The translations under genes and the position numbers were made by a program. Under the pieces are notes generated by a model. It saw only the letters and a program-made list of their open reading frames with translations. It was not told where the DNA came from and did not search any database. A stretch of 64,000 nucleotides of DNA from Hyaloperonospora brassicae (lineage: Eukaryota > Oomycota > Peronosporomycetes > Peronosporales > Peronosporaceae): contig CANTFL010000014.1 of the NCBI GenBank assembly GCA_947650285.1, positions 153,963 to 217,962 of the forward strand, in the 5' to 3' direction. Shown piece after piece: positions 1 through 10,376 of the stretch (position 1 is its first letter; each line of letters begins with the position of its first letter).

Positions 1-1569
1 GTCACGCGCGGTAGATATTCTGCCTCGAAAGGGTCCTTGCTCGCGCTTCGAAGCCACATTAGTTTGTGTCGAGCGAGACGAATTTGCAACGTTCGTCATA
101 TAGCGGAAGGCGGAGGGCCAAACACCTGCGCTCGAGCGTAGCAAATGCTTATATCTTGATTGCGCTTTCTGCGTCATGTATCGTTGCCCGTATCTTTGTC
201 CGCGTTTATATAGTACTTTTTGAACATTGCACGATAGGCGACTCAGACTGCTGAGAGCTTTTCTCAAGGTGTTGCAGATACTTCCTCACCGCCCATGTCG
301 TCGGGTTCAATTGGTTAAGTCGCGTCGGTGCTGCACTTCTGGTCCATTACAGTGGGTGGGCTGATGCTTCATCTGCATCGCTGCAACCATCAGCCGCTCT
401 TGTTTACATGAAAATGTCCGATACGACGAAATAGTCCAACGTCCGCACACACGACGTTGACGCTACACCGAACGGTCGCACCATGAAACATATTATTTGT
501 AGGTAAGGTTTGACATGTCGCGAGTTCATTGGATTCACAAATGTCCGTTGAGATGCGAAACGTGTGCTCGTTCATTTCCGTCACATTCTGACTGTGCTCT
601 TAGCTAGAGCTTACATCTTGCTTGATAACCGACAGACGCTCTTTTCGCATCCAGTCCATTGACCGTTCGCATGGTATCTGTACTTTCACGCATACCGTGT
701 AGGAAATGATCTTATCCGACCGAATGAACCGTAATTTAAAAGAGTCGACACCGGTAAGCGCGATGGCCTAAGTGAGTGTTGGAAGGGGGAATAAGCGCGC
801 ACAAATGTTGATAAACATAGCTAAGACTGACCTGCTATCGATCAAGACAAGCACTACAACAGGACGAATGACAGTAGCGTAAGCAAGGTGCTTACGACCT
901 AGAAGACATTTTCGTCCTCAGCTCTGCTGACTACCTTTTTCGATACATGAAGGCGCGATTGATCAAACTTTAGCGCGTTGCCGATACTGCACGCATTGTA
1001 GGGCTTCATATCAGGCACGCAGCAGAATGTACGTAATCAAAATCATGATAATCCTCGTAATCATATTGCAAGATCAATAACTTCGTGAATTAACACGCAA
1101 TTCGAGAAAATTTACATCGGATGAATAAGCGAAAGTGCCGAGCGCTACTCTTTTTGGACTCCCTATGTGTGTTTAACTATTTAAATATAGCTTAAACAAT
1201 GTCTAGAAAACGACCAAAAGAAGTAGAAGTAAAAAAGAAAAGGGGTAACTGCGAAGAGCATGTGGAAAGTAGGCTCAAGCATACTTTTCGGCCTACCGAC
1301 TCGGCAGGACTTTACTAACTATTCGGTTTGTGATAAGAAATAAGATGACAAAGTTGGCAATGGAACGATGGGCTATGTGTAAACTAACCACCCAAAAGAT
1401 TAAAGTGTTTGCACACACTCACTGGGTATATTGTATCTCATGCTATTGTGAAGAGCAAAGGCTCATTCATAATTACTATTTGCACAAGGCCCGAGGTTTC
1501 CTACCGCGTATCAATCGTAAAATTTGTCATGCTTCTTTTATGTTATATTGCACCTCATGACATACCTAA
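1..1569. other. Intergenic, no gene recognised
   Basis: Open frames here are short (under about 80 codons) and none resembles a known family. No RNA gene or repeat boundary is seen. The stretch ends at the 5-bp duplication CCTAA (1565-1569) that flanks the gypsy element GYP1. Confidence 0.6.
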
Positions 1570-1898
1570 TGTAGCGGGGTAAGCTTGTTGCTTGAAATTG
1601 ATACGAATATATCAATTTTTAAATATTATCGATTTCGATAATGTTCAATGAATATGACTCGATAATCGGTAATGTCAGCGGAATATTATTCTTGAGTGTT
1701 ATATTCTTGGGTAAATCACTTATTAGTTAATGTAGACGCTACATCAACCGAATTAGCCACCAATTGCTGCTGAAGGCGCGCAACGGGTGGTGATCAGGAA
1801 ACCCGCATATGGGATTAAAGTTTTACATAGTCATATTTAGACAAAGATGATTTATTGAAGTAGCTTAACTATATTAAATACAGTTCTATATTCGTTTA

Positions 1899-2904
1899 GG
1901 GACCGGCTAGGCGTACACCCCCTAATAACTACGCGCACCCCCTCCGTGATGTCAAAAACATTATCTTTCACTAAATGCGAGCTATCCTCCATTCAATCCT
2001 TTTATCTCTCTGTTCCTTGCTCTTCCGGCAATGCTAGTACTACCTCCCGAGCAAACTTATCCTTCTCTTGATGATGCTCAGTTGGCAGTAGAGCGGTTTA
2101 TAACACCATTCACACCTGACGCCCACAGTCTACCATGCCAATTTATTTAAAAAAATGCTCCTACCTTCACTCCCGCAAACCTTCAGATTGACATGCTAAA
2201 CATCTAATCTGTCCTACTCCCTACCAGCCCATACAACTGTCCAGTCGAACCTCTCATTTCCTGACCATCCCCCCACAGCACAACCGCAACCGCAGCGCAC
2301 TTGACATCGTTCAGACACGTGTCGCTGCCTGTCGCGTCAATTACGAGCCCCAAAATTTACTACAGACCCCGAGCGCGTGCCGACAATCGGTTGATCCATC
2401 ACCACCGACGGAGCGTGACTCTTTCGACTGGAAAAATAGATCTCTTAGCTAATAAACAACAGCACAAAAAAAGATGGACACACGATAGTGTAAGAACGGG
2501 CCACAACGTAGACAGGAAAGCAGCTCACGTACATAGACGCGAGAGGGGCGCGCAGCTGTAAAAGCGGCGCGCTCTCGAGGCACGTCGTGTACGGCAGCGT
2601 GCGCTCGAACAGCTGCCAGCGCGAGGCGTTCCAGCGCAGCAGCTTGCGGCCGCCCGAGGTGGCGTGCTTGCGCTTGGCTGTGCGCGTGGCCGCTGGCTAG
2701 CTGTTCATGCAGTGGCTTCAACACAGTAAAAAAGAGAGTGATGGTCCCTTGTGGCTTCTTCCGCGCGCTAACTCTCGGTTGCTGGTTAGCGCGAAAAAAA
2801 ATTTCTTCGTTCTATAAAAAACGAGAGGGTACACGGAACGATTATACGATTACACACACGTGGGGTGCGCGCGATTATTAGCGGGTGTACGCCGTGACAG
2901 CCCC
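1899..2904. mobile_element. Non-autonomous TIR DNA transposon inside the GYP1 5' LTR
   Basis: Its two ends are inverted copies of each other over about 48 bp. The left end includes GGCGTACACCCCCTAATAA and the complement of the right end GGCGTACACCCGCTAATAA. It is flanked by TTCGTTTA (1891-1898) and TTCCTTTA (2905-2912), an 8-bp duplication with one mismatch. The uninterrupted site is visible in the other LTR copies at 10377 and 32315. No transposase is seen. Terminal layout resembles the element at 53814-60582. An 8-bp duplication fits hAT or some Mutator-like elements; the superfamily cannot be settled here. Confidence 0.82.
2454..2695 (-). pseudogene. GC-rich exon-like fragment carried by the TIR element
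   Basis: One minus-strand frame stays open from about 2695 to a TAA near 2454. In its first 50 codons nearly every third base is G or C (AAG CTG CTG CGC TGG AAC), as in oomycete host genes, whereas the surrounding DNA is AT-rich. The translation has segments such as GGRKLLRWNASRWQLFERT. It has no obvious start codon and its 3' part turns hydrophobic and AT-rich, so it looks like a captured piece of a host exon. A longer ATG-initiated frame overlaps it on the same strand but lacks this codon pattern. The donor gene is not recognised. Confidence 0.45.
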
Positions 2905-3046
2905 TTCCTTTAAACAGAGCTTTCGAGTTCTGTTTACTTCCTCTCGCTTCTCCACGCCACATGGAAGTGACTTTGGGAGTACGCACCCTTGCGTTCCATT
3001 AACACAAGGTCTTACCAGTCATCTGGTAAGACCGTGCTCGGTTACA

Positions 3047-3072
3047 CCTGGCAGCACTTCGTAGTCCGTCCA
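3047..3072 (+). other. Putative primer binding site of GYP1
   Basis: The bases directly after the 5' LTR read CCTGGCAGCACTTCGTAG. GYP2 has CCTGGTAGCACTTTGTAG at the same place (40651 downwards, minus strand). Conservation at the LTR junction while LTRs differ marks the minus-strand primer site; TGG two bases in is the usual complement of a tRNA CCA end. The primer tRNA was not identified. Confidence 0.55.
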
Positions 3073-3289
3073 ACGACCACGACCACCACATTTGACATAA
3101 CATGTTGTATGAAGAATAAAGCTTTTTCGTTACTCGTGAAGTCTTTAAGCATTTGAGTGAAATAAATGAAGTGCGGTAGAACGTTTGAGTTCTACCGTAG
3201 GTGAAAACGTCATTAGCGCCATGTTGGAGTCTCTTGACAGAGACCAGCAACATACCGCTATCGGCGGGTTCATTCAAAATTAACTTGTC

Positions 3290-4115
3290 GACAATATAGA
3301 GAATGTAGCCTTGCTTCACCTGCAAGGCTCTCAACAGGCCGAGAAGTTGACGGATCTAGGTACTAAACAAATGGATATATTGAGACAGCAGCAATACGAA
3401 TCTGCTGCGACCGAGACGACACACACGTGTCGTCCCGAAATCTTGAAGGTTGATATCTCCAAGCACAGTAGAGTCGAGGAAGACTCCCTGTTGGTATGAT
3501 TTCTCTATCAAGACATAGCCATAAAGGCACGTCCCATCGACGATGAGCAAATGAAATTCACATTTGCTCAAACTCACTTGGCAGGACGTACTAGACTTGG
3601 GTATTAGGGCTGGAGATGAGCGACCCATATGCTTTTAAGTGGCTGGAAGCCTTCAAGACCCGGCTCAAACAAACCTTTGATCCGCCGCGGGCTGAATCCA
3701 GGGATCGATCAGAGCTCCTGAATCTCAAGTAGGGTAAGCGTGATGTGCACGCTTACGCTCAGCATATACGAATCCTCGCGAGTATCATAACTGCTAACCC
3801 AGTACATGAAAGCACGCTATTTACTGTGTTCATGCAAGGGCTAGCAGAAGGCCCCGTCAGGAACCACCTGTTACGATTAGAGCTGGATACGCTTGAACAA
3901 GCAATCGCAGCTGCGAAACAGGAAGACTCTAGCATGAGACAGGCGCATGCTTTATCGAGCTCTTATCGTTCACCGAGACGACAGGATGCTAAAGTTCCAG
4001 AAATAATGGACCTCTGTTATGTTGAAAGCGAGAGGCCTCTCTCTTCAAACAACAAGCGATTGCAGATATGCAATCGCTGTCAGAAGTAAGGACATTACCC
4101 TTATAAGTGTAGTGC
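3290..4115 (+). pseudogene. gag: GYP1 gag (capsid/nucleocapsid), decayed
   Basis: Fragments in successive frames match GYP2 gag. Segments include the acidic RVEEDSLL motif near 3475, then PVHESTLFTVFMQGLAEGP near 3800. A retroviral zinc knuckle CX2CX4HX4C lies at 4069-4110, with a TAA stop inside the knuckle. Gag packages the element RNA into particles. An in-frame TAG at about 3730 and at least one frameshift make it non-functional. Two perfect hairpins (4055-4078 and 4192-4213) fall in and just after the knuckle. Confidence 0.75.
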
Positions 4116-4299
4116 CCCGCGCCCAGTACCAAGCAGCACTGAGCGAAATGATTGACCATTCGCCAAGAAGGGCAATGGGCGTAGGTCCAACGCTGTTGCG
4201 AAACCGCAACAGCAAAGCGCCTTACTGATCTAGCAAACCTATAAAATTTGCAAATCTCTTGAAGAAAAGTGCTCCAAATACGCAATCATTGTGTGTCTC

Positions 4300-4615
4300 T
4301 TCACCTGGTGATGAGATGTCACTCATCACCTTGAAGTTTCAAGTGACAAACGATTTGTCACTTCGTGCTCTAGTCGACTGCGGGGCGTCGAACAAGTTTT
4401 TTCACCGCCAGTCATTAGAGCGTAGTAGGCTCAAGTTCGATGAGCGAGACATTCCCCTAACGAGAATGAAGGTACGCCTTGTCACATGCGCATCGGTAAC
4501 CGTTGGGAAACTTGTAGTAAGAATCCACTGCACGTTAGAGGGCGAACAGTACGATGATGACTTTATCGTACTGGTACTGGATGACAAATTTGATGTCATC
4601 CTGAGGTTACATTAA
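4300..4615 (+). pseudogene. GYP1 retropepsin-like aspartic protease
   Basis: The open frame from 4259 encodes the catalytic loop as LVDCGASNKF (Asp-Cys-Gly-Ala instead of the common Asp-Ser-Gly-Ala). It continues to DDFIVLVLDDKFDVIL, the flap and C-terminal strand typical of gypsy proteases, and stops at 4613-4615. GYP2 also has Cys at this place, so that change belongs to the family and is not decay. The protease would release gag and pol products from the polyprotein. Confidence 0.7.
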
Positions 4616-5484
4616 ATCAGAAGTTTACGAGCCAAGCGTGAGCTGGCAGCATCGATCCGTGAAGGTGCCTTCGGCTTGTTCATCAGATGGCCATCTGATG
4701 AACGTCATGGAGCGTCGACAAGCGTGTAGATGTACTGCGAGTGAGTGCGATGGCCTTACTTGCGGTACGGTCGTTATCACAACTGTGCAAGACCTCAGTG
4801 TAGATGATTACTACACTGTGGAGCAAGCTCCCGGAGGCTGTGCAGATGTACAGGCAGCGCCGAAGATCCACCACTCGAATAATTCGAGTGGTTCGGGACA
4901 TGTATGAATGAATAGCGGGTAACGTACTAGGAGAACAAACCGGTCGTCCAGAAACGGCAACACGGTTATCCTGGGTCAAATGGAGAGTCGACCGTAGAGG
5001 ATCGGTGTCTTACTGCGGTTGCACAGCCACAGTAAGAAGAAGTCGAGGTAATGAGTCCTTACGTGCTTGAGGAAGGAATTACTCAAGATTTACTTGCTGA
5101 GAGATTAGGCTCGCAGAAACCTGAGCGGACAAGCCCTCAGCAGCATGTGGAAATATGTTCCCAGGAAGAAACCGAGACGTTGAAAGTCTTGGTCAATGAA
5201 GGATCAAGCGTTGGCGCTTATTCGATTGATCTGATAGTGCCTCCAAAGTTAACTTTGGAGACAATTCAATTGCCAACGCTAGAACCGAAATGGTTCTTGC
5301 GTGGTTTGCGTAGTGGCAAAGTCAAGCAGATCTGCATACTCGTCACAGAGGATGAGTATTTGGCCAATATTCGGTCGTCAACAGTATTTGCTGAGAGCGA
5401 ACGGGTTCTCAGCAGCTCATCGATGGGCGAAAGTCTCGTCGATGGGAAGACTTGGATTGAACGATACACGTCTCAATCCTGGAG
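4616..5484 (+). pseudogene. GYP1 protease-to-RT linker
   Basis: Open frames at 4638-4907 and 5051-5710 are colinear with the GYP2 linker. Shared segments include WQHRSV, TSECDGL and, near 5230-5280, IDLIVPPKLT followed by IQLPTLEPK. No catalytic motif is present. The 20-bp perfect palindrome at 5241-5260 lies here. Confidence 0.6.
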
Positions 5485-6442
5485 GTCGCTCCAGTCAAAT
5501 CCTTTGTATAAATATTTGATCGAATTCAGGGATTTATTCTCTGAATCAGTACCTGGCGAGTTGACTAAGGACAAACGCAATCGACACGAGATCGAGCTCA
5601 AGCCGGGCTTGAAGTACTGTGTCATGAGGCAGTGGCCACTATCTCGCAAAAAAGTACTAGCGATCGAGAAGTTCTTTGCCAATCGATTTGCAGCGGGCCA
5701 TGTGAGGTAATCAACTTCCTCTCACAGCTCTCCGACCTTCTGTGTGCGAAAGGCTACAGAAGAATGGCGGATAGTGCATGCATTTAACAAGTTGAATGCG
5801 GCAACGGTACCGTCTCAGACAACGGTACCGAGGAATGACGAAATCATAAATGCTATGTCGAAGTGTACCATCTTCTCGTAGATAGATCTGATGGATGGCT
5901 TCTATCAGATCCTCATGCGTAAACGGTACATCCTGTACACAGCAGTTAGCACCCCCAGCGGTATGCTGTGGGAGTGGCTGGTGATACCACAGGGACTGAG
6001 TAACACCCCTTCAACGTTCAACAGATGTGTCACAAATCTGTTGAGACCGGTGCGAGATTTCGCACCGAGTTGCTTTGACGATGTGTTCGTCTATAGACGG
6101 GCTGTGGACGGAAAGACGGGCGTCGAAGTTTACAGAACACACTTTTGTAAGGTCCTTCAACATATGCGCAATCACAAGTTGTACGCCAACCTAAAGAAGT
6201 GTATATTCGCGGCTAGCGAAATACCACTTCGTGGGTTTATCGTGGGTAAACACGGCTTACTCTCTGATCCCGAACTGATCAAGGCGATCACCGACTGGCC
6301 CGTGCCAATCGATGTCAAGGAACTGAGGAAGTTACTTGGGGCTAGCAACGTACCTGCAACAGTACTCGCGCAACTACGCCGAGATGAATGTGCATCTTTC
6401 TTTTTCACTCAAGAAAAATATGAAGTGGTCATTGAACGCTGA
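5485..6442 (+). pseudogene. pol: GYP1 reverse transcriptase
   Basis: The N-terminal part (5485-5710) shows RHEIELKPGLKYCVMRQWPL, characteristic of Ty3/gypsy RT. The palm continues after a frameshift: VHAFNKLNAATVP, DLMDGFYQI, the GLSNTPSTFNR box and the catalytic box CFDDVFVYRRA near 6070-6105. The usual Tyr before the first Asp is Cys; GYP2 has the same residues. The thumb ends LYANLKKCIF. An in-frame TAG near 5880 and frameshifts inactivate it. Hairpins at 6018-6044, 6048-6067 and 6088-6099 flank and overlap the catalytic box. Confidence 0.85.
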
Positions 6443-6459
6443 CTATAAGCGTTTCTATG

Positions 6460-7025
6460 AAGGTATCAAGCGGAGCTTGATGTAATCGCCCATACTGGCA
6501 ATTGTAGATCAGGACAGAACATTTCATTTTATTTGTGACGCCAGAAATTACGCAACCGGCTGTGCATTAATGCAATTGGATATAGATGGCGCAGAGCGCG
6601 TCATCTGCGACCCGTAGCGTGATATGCAACCAGCTGAGCGTAATTTCCCAGTGAATGACAAGGAACGCTTTGCCATGAAACAGGCACTGTCTAAGTTTCG
6701 TGTCTATCTATTGGGAGATAGACAGTTCATCTTATATACGGACCATTCGTCACTATGCACGGCCGTAAACAGTCCACATCTCTCGCAGAGAATGGCGAGG
6801 TGGCTGTCTTTCTTCGCGGAGTACAACTTCTCCGTCGAGTATAAACCAGGGCGACTGAATGTCGTCGCTGATGCGCTTTCGCGTCGACCCGATTTCGAGC
6901 CGGGCGCGCAATTCAACAGTGAGGATGAGCCCACTATTGCGACACTTACAGTTATTGTCCCGTCGTCAACACATTTTGACGATGTAAGGAAGGATGCGCG
7001 GAAGATAAGGATCTTCTGCGCTTGA
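6460..7025 (+). pseudogene. pol: GYP1 RNase H
   Basis: The segment begins with TFHFICDARNYATGCALMQ, then a TAG stop, then an open frame from 6624 with ERNFPVNDKERFAMKQAL, FILYTDHSSL and YKPGRLNVVADALSRRPDF, the standard gypsy RNase H landmarks. The catalytic Asp in CDAR and in YTDH are visible. It would degrade the RNA of the RNA-DNA hybrid during cDNA synthesis. GYP2 is nearly identical over 37017-37370. Confidence 0.85.
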
Positions 7026-7800
7026 TGGAGCATCTGGTGAATCCAACTCGTAAATCGTCGAACGATTTATCGGCTTTGTACCTTTCTTAATCGATTCGGT
7101 ACACAACACGCAACGGGTTGCTGTACTATACATCCGTTGCCGGCGACACTCTTCGTGTCGTCGTCCCCACTCGTAACAGCTTGCGCTTGCACATCATGTA
7201 TAAGTGTCACGATTCCCCAACATGGGGCGATCGTGGTAGATAAAACACTTACCTTACGGTAAGTCGTGACTTTTACTGCCCCCGCCAGTACCAGTTTGTG
7301 CGCGATTACATTTGTGCTTGCGAGGTTTATCAACGAATGAAGTCTATTCCTTCATCCCGTGCACCCTCACAGCCTCTACCCATTCCCGCAGAGTGTTGGC
7401 AGTCCGTTTCCGTGAACTTCGTCTTCGGTTTCCCCGAAGACGACCACTAGAATAATGGTATTCTTGTGTTCGTTGACCTGTTCAGCAAGATGGTGCATCT
7501 TGCTGCAGTACTCGAGTCGATCACAGCACAGGGCTGTTCTCGACTCCACGGGTTACCCCGTGAATTTGTATCCAACCTCAAACCACGGTTCACGGCGGAG
7601 TTTTGGCAATCCGTGTTCCGATCGCTCGGAACACGTTTGAAAATTTCAACATCTGACCATCCCGAAACTGATGGTCAGACAACACGTGCAAACCGTGTCC
7701 TTGAAGAGATCCTTCAAGGGCACGTCCGCTCGTTATCTATTTGGAGCGAATTCTTACTGATGGTAGTAATTCGCCATCAATAATTCGGTGCACGCTTTAA
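7026..7800 (+). pseudogene. pol: GYP1 integrase (zinc-binding and core)
   Basis: A degraded zinc-binding region (7030-7330) precedes the core. The first catalytic Asp lies in ILVFVDLFSKMVHL (about 7460-7500). The second is lost: the conserved SDRD is SNLK here, while GYP2 keeps SDRD. The motif DHPETDGQT is present near 7655. Frameshifts join fragments at 7466-7783 and 7788 onward. Hairpins with 9-bp stems lie at 7612-7635 and 7652-7679. Confidence 0.82.
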
Positions 7801-8560
7801 CCCACCACACACCGTTCTTCGTAACTGACTTACGCCATTCACGTCTTCCCGCCCACTTAGAGTGTGAATCTCGGATAAGGAAGGGAGGGACTCGCTCGAG
7901 CAAAAACCGTTCTGGCCCTTGCTCACCACGTGTCGACGCTAACGTCGTCACGTATGATGTCGGTGTCGATCAAGTCGACATCGAAGAAGAAGATCATCTC
8001 AATAATAGAGATGACGATATTATTGAATCAGATGACGATGCAGGTATTTTCAGCATCGCCAACGACTATTTGAGCGAGGATGATGACACCCTCGCTGATA
8101 AATAGAAATATGCTGGAAATAACTCTTTCTGCAGTTTGTACAAAAGGAATTAAACAAAAAAAACTCTGATCAGCAGAATGTTGTCTGCTTTCTCGAGAAA
8201 CAATGGTCCGTTTCGTTCAGGATTCCATCGCTCACACTGGGTACTAGCAGAAACGGAATGCTGACAAAAATAGAAGAGCAAATATTCTTTCACTTTTTCT
8301 AAATAGGTGAATCCTAATTTTTAATGGAAATAATATAGCGATTTGACGAATATGGGCAGCAGTAAACTACTGCCTAAGTACATCAGTATCTTTTGAGTAA
8401 TGCGCCGACAAGGCAACACACACACGATTGTGCTGCCGCGTAGGATGCGAACGCAACCTACATTATATGTGGGGCGTCTCCGATCGTACTGCCTATATTG
8501 GTTTTTCTTTGGACGATGAAAATAGCCCCACATTCAAGAATCTTCATTGAATTTCTGAGT
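7788..8560 (+). pseudogene. pol: GYP1 integrase C-terminus with acidic spacer
   Basis: After HALTHHTPFFV and a conserved basic stretch, the frame 7788-8105 becomes very acidic (VDIEEEDHLNN, then IESDDDAGIF) and stops at 8103-8105. Further decayed segments to about 8560 match the GYP2 region around 35570-35760 that encodes SSKLLPKYIAPFR, the SH3-like fold following gypsy integrases. The acidic block sits between integrase core and chromodomain and is shared by both copies. Confidence 0.6.
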
Positions 8561-8966
8561 TCGCGCTTTAGACGTTCAGCCTGGCAGCGTAGTGAAGAGA
8601 CCTCTAAACTCAACTGATATATCTCCCTTTGATCTGTCTCCAGCTCGTCCACTAGGAAATGGACATTACTTAAAACTAAAGTTGTGCATAGGCTTAATCG
8701 ACACGATCCTTCGCAAAAGCAGCCTCCCTATCCTTGCAGTTCTTCCACACCGGTTACATCATAGCATTACGTCTGTCCATCTCTTGCTTTAAATCCTCGC
8801 GAAATTAATCGATTGCGCGGTCCATCTTTTGTTGGTCGAGATGGTGATTCGAACGACTTAAGGGAGATTTTTCGTTCTCATCTACATCCTTTGGTGGACC
8901 CATACGGTGTTTAAAGCTTCCTTTCGGAGATTATCTCGAACAACCGTAACGATTTAGGACCTAGGA

Positions 8967-9085
8967 TGGATTACCTCGTCTAGAGGCGAGAGAATAAACC
9001 CTCGTGGAACAGCTGGGGGCCATTCTTTCAGATAATTATGGATGTGCTCGGTCTCGTCGATCAGTACGACGAGAAGCACCCCTTG
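8967..9085 (+). pseudogene. GYP1 chromodomain (C-terminal half)
   Basis: Reading in two frames gives DYLV, then NKPSWNSWGP, then IIMDVLGLVDQYDEKHP. The better-kept GYP2 copy reads LVRWRGYPPSYDS followed by LVHQFDETHP at 34915-35035. The aromatic WRGYP core and the terminal QYDE helix are typical of chromodomains at the end of oomycete gypsy polyproteins, where they direct integration to particular chromatin. Stops and a frameshift break it. Confidence 0.65.
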
Positions 9086-10376
9086 ACAAGGGATGGCCAT
9101 CGTCGAATGAACGATCAGCGCATTTGTATAAGGATTGTAAAACTCAATCCTTTGAAATATCTTAGACGGGATGCGCGCGTTCCAATATGATTGATTAGGG
9201 AGGAAGGCCTTCTTAAGGGCGCGAACAAAGTTTTCAATACATCCCTGACAATTTTCTTTTCACTAGAGGCAAGTCAAACCTGGCTCTCGGGATAATCGGT
9301 GCAATATAAAATGAGCACTGGTTGGCGACTTCTATCCAAGCCTATTGCAAAGTGCAATATTTTGTTTAGCCAAGAGTCACGGCCAATCATTTCAATGTTG
9401 CCGATACTAAGATCCACTCTTGCACCAATTAAACTTTGTCATGGTTGTGGTAGACGTGGTATTATCGATGTTTCAAAAATACATCGATGTGAAATTCTTT
9501 TTTTATGGGACAACCACTCGCATTGACATCACAACCATGGAGTTCTGATGATTCGAGGAGTTAAATTCAATAATTCTCTTTGGTATAACATAATTATTGC
9601 CCTAGATTAAGTTGAGAAGGAATACATGGCTTGTTTATAAGAGCTAATTGTAACACGCTATGATCCTGCTCTTCTGGCGTTTTTCGGCATAAATATTAAT
9701 ACTACGATCGCCTCAATCACTGGGATTGCTACGGCCACGATGCCTTCGTAAAGAATTATCGACATCAGTACGAATGCTAGCGTCCGCATGCTTTATACTT
9801 AAACCACATGAATGCGAGCACAATTGGTTCGATTTTCGACACGAGTACTTAGAGTTGTTGGGTGAGCTGAGCATTTCATGACGAAACGTCTTATCGACAT
9901 TTCCACGAAGAACTGCAGTCGTCATTTATGCACCCACAGCGATACGGCCGGTCTTTGCGGATGCCTTCAATTGGGATGGGGGTGAGCTTCCGAATTGTTC
10001 GTATAGAAAACCGAATTTCCGGAGTCGACGTTTCTGAGACTATTACTTGCAGCTGAAGCTGCGGAAGTTGAAGCTGGACGTGAATGATCACGTGCCTCTG
10101 CAGCATTAGGTGTTGCAAGCTTCTTGTCAGCAGCAGGCATATTAGCACCTTCTGAACAGTCTTGGAATGCTCGCTCTTCGGCTGCACGTATGCGTGCAGC
10201 CGCTTCAGTGTCGGCCTTGTTTGTGCAGCGGATGGACGAACTGGTTATGCGATGAAAAGTTGAAATATTATAGAAAAACCAAAAAGTGCGTTATTTTTCA
10301 CAGGGCGACAAGACGGTGGTCTTTATGTTACAAACCAATCAAATCAATCACTAGAGTAACAGATGTTTGGGGGTCA
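9086..10376. other. GYP1 region between pol and 3' LTR
   Basis: About 1.3 kb with no recognisable + strand domain. The only coding-like segment is on the minus strand at 10010-10240, described separately. The rest is AT-rich and full of stops. Confidence 0.5.
10010..10240 (-). pseudogene. Antisense coding-like remnant in GYP1
   Basis: One minus-strand frame stays open for about 77 codons and is rich in Ala, Ser and Pro, with segments AAARIRAAEERAFQD and RPASTSAASAASNSL. Its position, between pol and the 3' LTR and opposite to gag-pol, corresponds to the antisense frame of GYP2 at 33960-35035, which also starts Ala-rich. Direct homology between the two could not be shown by eye. It may be a decayed copy of the same extra gene or a fragment of another insertion. 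Confidence 0.35.

Larger units (their letters stand above)
1570..3046 (+). repeat. 5' LTR of GYP1 (type A), split by a TIR insertion
   Basis: It begins TGTAGCGGGG and ends CGGTTACA. Without the 1006-bp insertion and one 8-bp duplication it is about 463 bp, the same length as the 3' LTR at 10377-10839. Near its end, 3008-3018 and 3023-3033 form an 11-bp perfect stem with loop TCAT; the 3' LTR copy of this hairpin has mismatches. Confidence 0.88.

Noticed and set aside
2449..2724. 91-codon ATG-initiated minus-strand gene
   Set aside because: Its Ala/Arg-rich composition arises from reading the GC-rich fragment out of frame; the neighbouring frame shows the codon bias of a real exon.
7652..7679. 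Hairpin in the DHPETDGQ motif as special evidence of structure
   Set aside because: Codons for this integrase motif can form a GACCAT/ATGGTC stem by chance in many gypsy elements, so it is weak support compared with the other stems.
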